Source of the DNA: CSP1-1 sp035620615 | GTDB lineage: Archaea; Thermoproteota; Nitrososphaeria; Nitrososphaerales; Nitrosopumilaceae | Assembly: GCA_035620615.1 (NCBI GenBank) | Contig: DASPGM010000011.1 | Coordinates: 62,001-126,000, forward strand | Direction of reading: 5' to 3' | Length of the DNA: 64,000 bases | The notes under the pieces: model-generated | What the model was told of the DNA's origin: nothing | Seen by the model: only the letters and a program-made list of their open reading frames with translations | Databases searched by the model: none | Translations under genes and position numbers: made by a program | Part shown: piece by piece, positions 57,092-64,000 of the stretch | Layout of the letters: each line of letters starts with the position of its first letter | How positions within the stretch are numbered: position 1 is the first letter of the stretch

Positions 57092-58642
57092 CTAGATTAC
57101 CATTCCTGGATCAAGTATTAGTGCAACTTTTCCATCAGGTAAAATCGTAGCATTTGTAAAAGCACTTTTAGAATCTGAAGTGTTACTAAATTTTTTAATA
57201 ACGATCTCTTGCTTATGTTCAAATGAATCAACAACAAGTCCATAAAGCTTACCATTCTTGTCCACTATCACTATTGTAACTTTATTAGAGGTTTTAACAT
57301 CATCTTGCTTTATTTCAAGGATATCTGAGACACGAACAATTGGTATAATTTTATCTTGATAATTAATTACTTCGACACCATGAACACTTTTTATTTCATT
57401 TTTATTAAGTTTAAGAGTAGTTGTGATACTTGATAATGGAACCACATATTTCTCCTTAGAAATATTTACTAATAGTCCACCAATAATAGATACACTAATT
57501 GGAAGTAATAAGATCATTGTAGTTCCTATTCCCTTCTTTGTTGTTATTTTTACATGTCCACCAACATCTTGTACTCTATTAATTACTACATCCATTCCTA
57601 CTCCACGCCCAGAAATATCTGTAATACTTTTTGCAGTCGACAAGCCAGGGGTTCCAAGTAAATCTATTGCCTTATCATCAGAAATTTCATTTGCTTCTTC
57701 TTGTGTTAAAATTCCATTTTCAACAGCTTTAGATTTTAATCGTTCAATGTCAATTCCTTTACCATCATCTTCAATTTTGATTGCAATTTGTTCTCCTACA
57801 TGATAAGCGGTTAATCTAATGGAACCTGACTCAGGTTTTCCTAAAGATATTCTATCAGATGTAGTTTCTATTCCATGATCTACACAATTTCTAAGTATGT
57901 GTAGTAGAGGATCAGTAATTGCATCTAAAATTGTCCTGTCAAGTTCAATATTTGCTCCTTCCAAATGTAATTGAACCTTTTTTCCTAATTGATTAGATGT
58001 ATCACGTACTACCCTTTCAAATCTTCTAAATATTGTATCAAATGGAACTAATCTAAGTTTCAAAGATTGGTATTGTAAATCAGTTACAAGCCTTCCTAAT
58101 TCTAATAATGATGTTTTAGATTTAACAGAACCTTCTTCTCGAATGGAATTTTCTAATTTCATTTTTGAAATTATCAACTCTCCCACTAAATTTACAAGAT
58201 TATCAAGATCCGACATTTTCACTCGTATAGTAGGTAATGGCGAGATTGACATTGATTCAGTTTCCTCTATTTGACGAGATTCATCTGGGTGTTCAAGCAT
58301 TAAGATGTATGAATCTAAATCGATTTTTTTATTTTCATCATTAATCATTTGCTGAATTGCATCAATACATTTGAAAAGAACGCTAGCATGATTTGAATTA
58401 AGTTTTAATTGTTTTTTTCTAATTTTATCAAAAACATTTTCAATATTTTTACATAATTCCTTTGTTTGTTCATATCCCATTGTAGCTGCCATTCCTTTAA
58501 TTGTATGAGCTGAACGAAAAATAAGATCTACATGTTCAGCAATATCAGGATTTTCTTCAAGTTTTAGTAAAGCCTGATACATAATATCAACATGCTCTAA
58601 AGCTTCTGAATGATACATTTCTCTATAGGTTGCATCAGACAA
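57092..58642 (-). CDS. cheA: Chemotaxis histidine kinase CheA (no P2 domain)
   Basis: A 516-residue kinase. P1 at residues 1-105 with phospho-His46 in FRSAHTIKGMAATMG; P3 dimer helices from about 145; P4 ATPase with NCVDHGIE, DDGKGID and GRGVGMDVV; P5 CheW-like from about 385. After P1 the chain goes to P3 through only about 35 residues, so the CheY-binding P2 domain is missing. It overlaps cheB by 8 bp. Confidence 0.94.
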   Translation of the reverse strand: MSDATYREMYHSEALEHVDIMYQALLKLEENPDIAEHVDLIFRSAHTIKGMAATMGYEQTKELCKNIENVFDKIRKKQLKLNSNHASVLFKCIDAIQQMINDENKKIDLDSYILMLEHPDESRQIEETESMSISPLPTIRVKMSDLDNLVNLVGELIISKMKLENSIREEGSVKSKTSLLELGRLVTDLQYQSLKLRLVPFDTIFRRFERVVRDTSNQLGKKVQLHLEGANIELDRTILDAITDPLLHILRNCVDHGIETTSDRISLGKPESGSIRLTAYHVGEQIAIKIEDDGKGIDIERLKSKAVENGILTQEEANEISDDKAIDLLGTPGLSTAKSITDISGRGVGMDVVINRVQDVGGHVKITTKKGIGTTMILLLPISVSIIGGLLVNISKEKYVVPLSSITTTLKLNKNEIKSVHGVEVINYQDKIIPIVRVSDILEIKQDDVKTSNKVTIVIVDKNGKLYGLVVDSFEHKQEIVIKKFSNTSDSKSAFTNATILPDGKVALILDPGMVI

Positions 58643-59693
58643 GATTTTCTACCTCTTCTTGAATTGATTGAGGAATTTTTACCGTGGGTAACAATTTATC
58701 AACAGCATGAAGATCAACTGCAGCTTTTGGCATTCCATAAACTACTGACGAAGAACTATCTTGAGCCATGGTTTTTCCTCCTCGTTTTTTAATAGTTTTC
58801 ATACCAAAGGCCCCATCATGCCCCATACCTGTTAGTAAAACTCCTATAGTGTTGGAACCAAAAACTTCAGATGCAGAAACCATTGTCATGTTTACTGCAG
58901 GTTTAACACCGAATCTTTTTGGACCATCAATTAATTTAATTCTCATATTTGGTTCAACAATCATATGGTAGCCACCTTTAGCTACCAAAACCATTCCTTC
59001 TTTGATTACATCTCCATCTTCAGCTTCTTTTACAGGTAGGGCACAATTTTCGTTTAATCTAAGTGCAAATGGACCTGTAAACTCTTTAGGCATATGTTGA
59101 ACTACTAAAATGGCAGCAGGCAGATCTTCAGGTAGTGATGATAGAATTGATTGAACTGCATTAGGACCTCCGGTAGAAGATCCTATTACAACAATTCTAG
59201 TGGCTGCATTTGGTGCAGTTACAATCTTTCTTTTTGGTTTTAATTTTTGAATATTTGAAATGATAAGTTGATGAGGATCTGATTTTGCAGCAATTTCTAT
59301 TTTAGATTGTAGGGTATCCTTTAATTCAGATATTTGATCTGGATTTGAAGTCGAAATAGGAACAAAATCTAATGCACCATTTTCTAAAGCATCCAAAACA
59401 ATTTTTGCCCCATCTTGAGAAAAACTACTTACAACGATAATTGGAACAAGTTTATCCTGTTTTACAACTTCTTCAATAAACGTAAGCCCATCCATTGTTG
59501 GCATTTCAAGATCAAGTAAAATTACATCGGGTTTTTTATTATTGAGTTTACGTAAAGCCTCCGCACCATCTCTTGCTGTATTGGTGACTTTGATATTATT
59601 TTTAGATATTAGGTCACTTAAAAGTTGGGTCATGTATTTTGAATCATTTACAATCCAAACTTCAATTTGATCTTCCATAGATTTTGTCATCAT
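58635..59693 (-). CDS. cheB: Chemotaxis methylesterase/glutamine deamidase CheB
   Basis: A 352-residue CheB. The receiver has Asp61 in ILLDLEMPTMDG; the methylesterase domain has catalytic Ser in IGSSTGGPNAV, His in VVQHMPKEFTGPFA and Asp in LTGMGHDGAFGM. It opposes CheR. Start ATG at 59691-59693 with other Met within five codons; the MEDQIEVWIV start is also reasonable. cheA overlaps its end by 8 bp. Confidence 0.94.
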   Translation of the reverse strand: MMTKSMEDQIEVWIVNDSKYMTQLLSDLISKNNIKVTNTARDGAEALRKLNNKKPDVILLDLEMPTMDGLTFIEEVVKQDKLVPIIVVSSFSQDGAKIVLDALENGALDFVPISTSNPDQISELKDTLQSKIEIAAKSDPHQLIISNIQKLKPKRKIVTAPNAATRIVVIGSSTGGPNAVQSILSSLPEDLPAAILVVQHMPKEFTGPFALRLNENCALPVKEAEDGDVIKEGMVLVAKGGYHMIVEPNMRIKLIDGPKRFGVKPAVNMTMVSASEVFGSNTIGVLLTGMGHDGAFGMKTIKKRGGKTMAQDSSSSVVYGMPKAAVDLHAVDKLLPTVKIPQSIQEEVENLV

Positions 59694-59761
59694 TTTTTAT
59701 CTATTCCTAATTTATGAAAAAAATTATGATTGAATATTAAATTACAATCATAATAAGAGAA

Positions 59762-60424
59762 TTATTTTGGTCCCCCCTTTGAAGATATTTTTTTTTGATC
59801 TTCTCTGAAAACTTCTTTTAGCTCTTCTGGAATATCATCATCAATAGGTTGGTTATGATTTATTTCTAAATTAATTTTATCATTTTTTTTAATATTTGAA
59901 TTATCAAAGTTAGAAATGTATGAGTCAGTTATATTTTCAGATTCTTTGTAATTTTCTTCTGATTCTTCAAGTAATGCAATTATATCCAAAAGAACAATTA
60001 ATTTTTCATTTATTTTTGCAATTCCTTTAATGTAATGATATGATCCAAATGAATCAGCCGGAACAGGTTCAATATCATTTATAGGAATGTTCAAAACTTG
60101 TTCTACCTTGTCAACTATAAGACCATAAATTGAATCTCTTACATCAGCAATTATAATTTTATAATTTTTTTTATTTTGAATATCTGCTTCCCCAAATCCT
60201 AATCTTTTCTTAATATCAATAACAGGAATAATTAAACCTCGAAGATTCATTATTCCTTTGACATATTGTTTTGATTTTGGAACAGTTGTAATTTCTAAAA
60301 AATCTCTAATCTCTCTAACTTGCTCGATTGGTACAGCATAATTTTCTTTTTTTTTATTAATTTCATTAATTAAACTAAAAGTAATAGCTTTTAGAGAATC
60401 AACAGGAACGGTTTCAACTTTCAA
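59762..60424 (-). CDS. cheW: CheW coupling protein with acidic C-terminal extension
   Basis: A 220-residue CheW, longer than the usual 150-170. The core covers YAVPIEQVREIRDFLEITTVP, YVKGIMNLRGLIIPVIDIKKRLGFGE, IIADVRDSIYGLIVDKVEQVL and YIKGIAKINEKLIVLLDI. An acidic, Asn-rich tail of about 65 residues follows (NYKESENITDSYISNFDNS). It links the receptor to CheA. The start overlaps the receptor gene by 11 bp. The role of the tail is unknown. Confidence 0.92.
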   Translation of the reverse strand: MKVETVPVDSLKAITFSLINEINKKKENYAVPIEQVREIRDFLEITTVPKSKQYVKGIMNLRGLIIPVIDIKKRLGFGEADIQNKKNYKIIIADVRDSIYGLIVDKVEQVLNIPINDIEPVPADSFGSYHYIKGIAKINEKLIVLLDIIALLEESEENYKESENITDSYISNFDNSNIKKNDKINLEINHNQPIDDDIPEELKEVFREDQKKISSKGGPK

Positions 60425-61700
60425 TTTTTGCCCCCTCTTCAGTTTCAGTTTGAATTATTTCATCAAATTCGCTAGTTGTATTATGATTTTTGAATTTGTT
60501 TTTAATACCAGGTTTTTTCAATGATTCGTTATTTGATTCATTAAATTGTATATTGTCTGAAGGTACTTTGAATAGTTGTACTTTTTTGGCTAGTTGTTCT
60601 GCCAATAATGCAATATTTTGGCTTGAAGTTGAAATTTCTTGGGTTGCAGTAGTCTGTTGTTCAACTGCAGCATAAGCTTGGTCTGTGGCAAAGGCATTTT
60701 CTTCAGCTACTGCAGCTACTTCTTGAACTTTATAACTTATTTTGGATAATGCATTAAGTGAAGAATCTACCACTTTTCGTCCTTCTTCAATTTCTGTTGC
60801 ACTACCGTTAATACTATTTACAGTACTGTGAATATCTTCTTGAATTTCACCTATTAGAGTATCAATTTCTTCTAATGACTTTGCTGACCCCTCAGCCAAT
60901 CTTCTTACTTCGTCAGCAACTACAGCAAACCCTCTACCTGATTCACCTGCACGTGCTGCTTCAATTGCTGCATTTAATGCAAGTAAATTAGTTTTTTCTG
61001 CAATTTCTCTTATAACTTCTACAACAGATGTAATTTTATCACTTTTCTCTGCTAAATTTTTTACTTTTTTTGACGATTCGTTTGTAAGCTCAATAATTCT
61101 AGACATTCGATCTGCTGCACTTGAGCCCGTTTTTGAATTAGAGTCCATTACACTATCTACAATAGTTTTAGCTTCAGCAAGTTCAGATGCTTGTGATTGA
61201 GAACCTGTGGCTATTTGTTGTACAGTAGTTGAAACTTCCTCTACACTAGAATTAAGCTCTTCTGCAGCAGCTGCAGAATCACGTGCATCCCTAGCAATTT
61301 TATTTGATGTTTGCTTTACATCTATTACAAGTTGCCTAAGAGTAGTAATCATATTATCTAAAGAATTAGTAAGATCATCTACATCCTGTGATGAATTGGA
61401 TCTTTTAACTTGAACATTCAGATCACCTTCACTGATTTGTTTTGTAATATATGCTGCATTTTTAATTGGTTCAGCTATAATTTTTCCTGAAATAGTGTTT
61501 AATACAAAAACTCCAACTGTGATTCCCATTATTAATATCAGAATATTATTTACATTACTCAAATTTTCCTCTTTAAAGTCAGAGATTTCAAATAGCATGT
61601 ATGCGGTACTTGTTAAGACTGAAATAACTAAAATCAGATGTAATATCATAAGCTTTTTCTTTAAACTTAGTTTCAGGGAGGATATTACGTTATTATTCAC
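60414..61700 (-). CDS. Methyl-accepting chemotaxis receptor without an ectodomain
   Basis: A 428-residue receptor from GTG 61698-61700. Two membrane helices (LMILHLILVISVLTSTAYML and NILILIMGITVGVFVLNTI) are separated by only about 15 residues, so there is no external ligand domain. A HAMP domain follows (IAEPIKNAAYITKQISEGDLNV), then the signalling hairpin EIAEKTNLLALNAAIEAARAGESGRGFAVVADEVRRLAEGSA (split here by description: tip from IAEKTNLLA to RRLAEGS). It has no CheR-binding pentapeptide. It may sense membrane or internal state. Confidence 0.93.
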   Translation of the reverse strand: MNNNVISSLKLSLKKKLMILHLILVISVLTSTAYMLFEISDFKEENLSNVNNILILIMGITVGVFVLNTISGKIIAEPIKNAAYITKQISEGDLNVQVKRSNSSQDVDDLTNSLDNMITTLRQLVIDVKQTSNKIARDARDSAAAAEELNSSVEEVSTTVQQIATGSQSQASELAEAKTIVDSVMDSNSKTGSSAADRMSRIIELTNESSKKVKNLAEKSDKITSVVEVIREIAEKTNLLALNAAIEAARAGESGRGFAVVADEVRRLAEGSAKSLEEIDTLIGEIQEDIHSTVNSINGSATEIEEGRKVVDSSLNALSKISYKVQEVAAVAEENAFATDQAYAAVEQQTTATQEISTSSQNIALLAEQLAKKVQLFKVPSDNIQFNESNNESLKKPGIKNKFKNHNTTSEFDEIIQTETEEGAKIES

Positions 61701-61715
61701 ATGAATTATCTTGAT

Positions 61716-61725
61716 TTGATATCAA
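61716..61725. promoter_or_regulatory. Palindrome before the receptor gene
   Basis: TTGATATCAA is a perfect 10-bp palindrome, 16-25 bp before the GTG start of the receptor gene. A TATA-like ACATTATACAC on the minus strand lies at about 61735-61745, which would put the palindrome at the transcript start of a che operon. Confidence 0.35.
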
Positions 61726-61842
61726 TAACCCTACATGTGTATAATGTGAACAAACATTTTTGTGGTTATATTATATGATGATGAAGTAATATCTTCAGAA
61801 GTATTATCTGCACGAATTATGATTTCATTAAGATTATTTGTT

Positions 61843-63315
61843 CTATACTGCGAAGTCTAAGATAGAGGTTTCCAGATAATCTGACATTAATACATTCATT
61901 GCAAATGTAGTAACAGAACCAAGTACTCCTAGAAGGGCAATATGATAAAATACGGTCTTATACAATCCTCCTTGAGCTACCTTTAAGGCAACAGCGCTAA
62001 TAACAGATGTCATTAGTACCATAACAGGCAGGATCATCTCCATAAAGGCTGGATCAATTGGAGATAGTGGAAAAGCATTATTTGAAATATCTACAGTACT
62101 AATTAATTCAAAAAATATTGATGTGAGTTTATTCATCAAACCAAAAACCCCTAAAGTTAAAACATGAAGTACAATTATGATTGATTCAAATGTTTTTGAT
62201 GTTTGTGCTCTTTTTGCACGCAATTCGTTAATTTTCATTGTAATATCGGCTATTTTGTTTCCAGTTTCATTCATATCTCCACCCTTGTCCAGTGACGTTG
62301 AAATTACTTGATTACCGTTGGCAATTATTTCACTTCCACAATCGCGTGAAAATAATTCAAAACCGTGTTGTTGATCGACTTTATTTTTTATTCTGTTTTT
62401 TAATGAGATTACGTATTTTTGAATTGGTCCAAAATCACTCCTTAGAACTGCATCTAAAGCTTGTCCCATTGAACCTACTGTTGAAAGGATTTCCCCAAAG
62501 TGTCTGATGAATTCAGGATACCATTGATTAATTTTTTTAATTTGTTGTTCCATTTTTCTTGCCAATAATCCTGGATAAAAAAGAGGTGCCAGTGAAATTC
62601 CTACAATTAAGCTTAATGGTAAAGCTTGAGAGATTAATAACACTATTCCTATTCCTGTTCCTGCTCCTATTGAGATATAGACTTTAATTCTAAATTTCAA
62701 ATCCACATCTTCTCTACTAAAAGCAAGCTTATCTCTTGGAAATAACATATACATGATAAACACAAATACGCTCATGGAAGTAGCTACCCCAACTAATGAA
62801 TATATCAAGATTAGTTCTGATGATGCTGCTCCAGTTAACATTGTCATAATAGAGTTGGCTGCAATCATAAAGGCTGCAGTTGACATTAGAGTGTAAAACA
62901 TTTCTAAAAATAGTTTTTGCATTTCTAACTTTCTTTCATATTCTATAGCAAATGTTAGTAATGTTGCTGATAGCTCTGCTCTAAAAAATGTACTAAGTTT
63001 GTCACCTAGTCTAACTACTTGAGCAAATTTAACTAAGAGTTGTTTCAATGCATTACCTTGGTCAGATGACACTTTCATTGCCACCATTTCTAGTGATTTT
63101 GCCATACCAAACGTCCATCCTACGCCTAATCGATAAGCATCTCTAAATGCCCTGGAATAATTTCCATACTCACTTTTTGAAGCAGTTTTTACTAGGTCTG
63201 TTGCCTCAACTTCACCTGTTGAAATTGCATAAAGATATGCAACAAAATAAACTAATTTTTCGTCACTTTTTTTAAGATCAGATAAAGAAAGTGACTTTAG
63301 AAGGGTTAGTTGCAT
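61843..63315 (-). CDS. arlJ: Archaellum membrane platform protein ArlJ (FlaJ)
   Basis: A 490-residue polytopic protein of the T2SF/TadC type. Two cytoplasmic helical-bundle domains are separated by membrane groups (ILIYSLVGVATSMSVFVFIM, VYISIGAGTGIGIVLLISQ, LPLSLIVGISLAPLFYPG), with the conserved SLDKGGDMNETGNKIADIT and ILPVMVLMTSVISAVAL. It anchors the ArlI motor ATPase. Its ATG overlaps the arlI stop by one base (TAATG), the usual arlI-arlJ coupling. Confidence 0.9.
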   Translation of the reverse strand: MQLTLLKSLSLSDLKKSDEKLVYFVAYLYAISTGEVEATDLVKTASKSEYGNYSRAFRDAYRLGVGWTFGMAKSLEMVAMKVSSDQGNALKQLLVKFAQVVRLGDKLSTFFRAELSATLLTFAIEYERKLEMQKLFLEMFYTLMSTAAFMIAANSIMTMLTGAASSELILIYSLVGVATSMSVFVFIMYMLFPRDKLAFSREDVDLKFRIKVYISIGAGTGIGIVLLISQALPLSLIVGISLAPLFYPGLLARKMEQQIKKINQWYPEFIRHFGEILSTVGSMGQALDAVLRSDFGPIQKYVISLKNRIKNKVDQQHGFELFSRDCGSEIIANGNQVISTSLDKGGDMNETGNKIADITMKINELRAKRAQTSKTFESIIIVLHVLTLGVFGLMNKLTSIFFELISTVDISNNAFPLSPIDPAFMEMILPVMVLMTSVISAVALKVAQGGLYKTVFYHIALLGVLGSVTTFAMNVLMSDYLETSILDFAV

Positions 63316-64000
63316 TACAGTGAATCTAACTCCTTCAAAAATGCTTCTAATCCAATTTCTCTACAGTGAGAAATAGAGTCAAATACATCGTAAAAGTTGA
63401 AGATCTTCTTTTCAACCATCTTTTCAAGAATTTTTGCTCTTAATGCTAATTCCTCATATAGAATTGCTTCATCTCTTTTCCCCATTCCTCGTAATTGTAA
63501 TATCTTTGATGCAAATAACGCACTACTTCCTTTACCTCTAAATTTGGTAGTATCAGTTCCAGGATCCCAATTAAACACAGGAATAAACATGATGTTTCCA
63601 CCTTCAGGATTGTAACCGAGAATTTCATTTATTGAAAGAACTCTTCTTACTCTTTTTCCTCCGGGTCCTTGTACTGCACCTTGAAATAATGCAAGATTAA
63701 GATTATCCATGTGGGTTTTTGGTACGTTGATTGGATCGTTTGAAAGTCTTTGTACAAGTGATGTCATATTTGCAGCGTGAAATGTACTAATTACGGGGTG
63801 ACCTGTCTGCATAGCTTGAAATGCAATGTTTCCTTCAGCACCTCTAATTTCACCGACAATGATATAGTTTGGTCTCTGTCTCAAGGCTGCTTTTAATAGA
63901 TCAAACATTGTTACACTAGAGTAATCGTTTCCAGTATACCTTGTTGCTTCTGTAATCCAGTTAGCATGAGGCAACGTAAGTTCGGGAGTATCTTCAATAG
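63315..64000 (-). CDS. arlI: Archaellum motor/assembly ATPase ArlI (FlaI), C-terminal part
   Basis: The frame runs off the window end; only the last 228 codons are here, starting with IEDTPELTLPHANWITEATRY. Motifs of the GspE/FlaI ATPase are present: catalytic Asp box (EDTPEL), Walker B-like NYIIVGEIRGAEGNIAFQAM, His box TGHPVISTFHAANMTSLVQRL, and the C-terminal signature NWDPGTDTTKFRGK. ArlI hydrolyses ATP for archaellum assembly and rotation. The Walker A lies beyond the edge. Confidence 0.92.
   Translation of the reverse strand, partial: IEDTPELTLPHANWITEATRYTGNDYSSVTMFDLLKAALRQRPNYIIVGEIRGAEGNIAFQAMQTGHPVISTFHAANMTSLVQRLSNDPINVPKTHMDNLNLALFQGAVQGPGGKRVRRVLSINEILGYNPEGGNIMFIPVFNWDPGTDTTKFRGKGSSALFASKILQLRGMGKRDEAILYEELALRAKILEKMVEKKIFNFYDVFDSISHCREIGLEAFLKELDSL

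Noticed and set aside
1..64000. CRISPR array, prophage or insertion sequence
   Set aside because: No regularly spaced repeats, integrase, transposase or terminal inverted repeats were seen; the direct repeats found are all within or between paralogous coding genes.

Overview
The window is chromosomal DNA of an ammonia-oxidising archaeon of the Thaumarchaeota (Nitrososphaerota), most like Nitrosopumilus or Nitrosarchaeum. The evidence is AT-rich DNA with densely packed genes, archaeal information-processing genes (TFE, aNAC, Nep1, S19e, PDCD5, RNase P subunit Rnp4, Trm56), PEFG-CTERM surface proteins and cupredoxins, a class II ribonucleotide reductase, an archaeal riboflavin route starting from GTP cyclohydrolase III, and archaellum genes beside a bacterial-type chemotaxis operon. 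Names rest on motifs read by eye; no database search was run.

Layout. 0-4.5 kb: the end of a heme O synthase gene, then lineage-specific secreted or small proteins and a 375-bp gap holding two hairpins. 4.5-12.7 kb: UbiD decarboxylase with a small partner, an RNase H-fold protein with no usual start codon, a peripheral-stalk-like coiled coil, aNAC and a PUA protein, then PhoU-like regulator, HflX, Trm56 and TFE. 14.2-18.6 kb: a riboflavin operon (ribE, ribB, ribH, arfA, an amidohydrolase, the RibD-type reductase). 18.7-28 kb: proline dehydrogenase and P5C dehydrogenase, an agmatinase-family enzyme, an aldehyde dehydrogenase, a CitE-like lyase, Sua5 and a zinc alcohol dehydrogenase-like reductase, some of which may serve the 3-hydroxypropionate/4-hydroxybutyrate cycle. 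27.9-29.8 kb: PDCD5, S19e, Rnp4, tRNA-Gly(TCC) and nep1 on one strand.

30-38 kb: a secreted HExxH protein, a glycosidase-like protein, the class II ribonucleotide reductase, and directly upstream of it a remarkable protein with a DNA-binding HTH, an ATP-cone and an NrdD-like barrel that has lost the glycyl-radical end. Two similar palindromes lie between these two genes. This is the best candidate here for an undescribed system: a nucleotide-sensing transcription regulator built from a dead reductase.

38-55 kb: a thiolase with its DUF35 partner, a nitrilase, RlmN (unusual in archaea), a tautomerase and a rhomboid protease, then a metal and cell-surface region. The latter has two paralogous HG-type secreted proteins, two cupredoxins homogenised by recent duplication or conversion, a CopC-CopD-propeller fusion, a NikR-like regulator and a Zn/Mn-type ABC importer. 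55-64 kb: cheY, cheR, cheC, cheA, cheB, cheW, one receptor without an ectodomain, then arlJ and arlI (cut by the window end), all on the minus strand.
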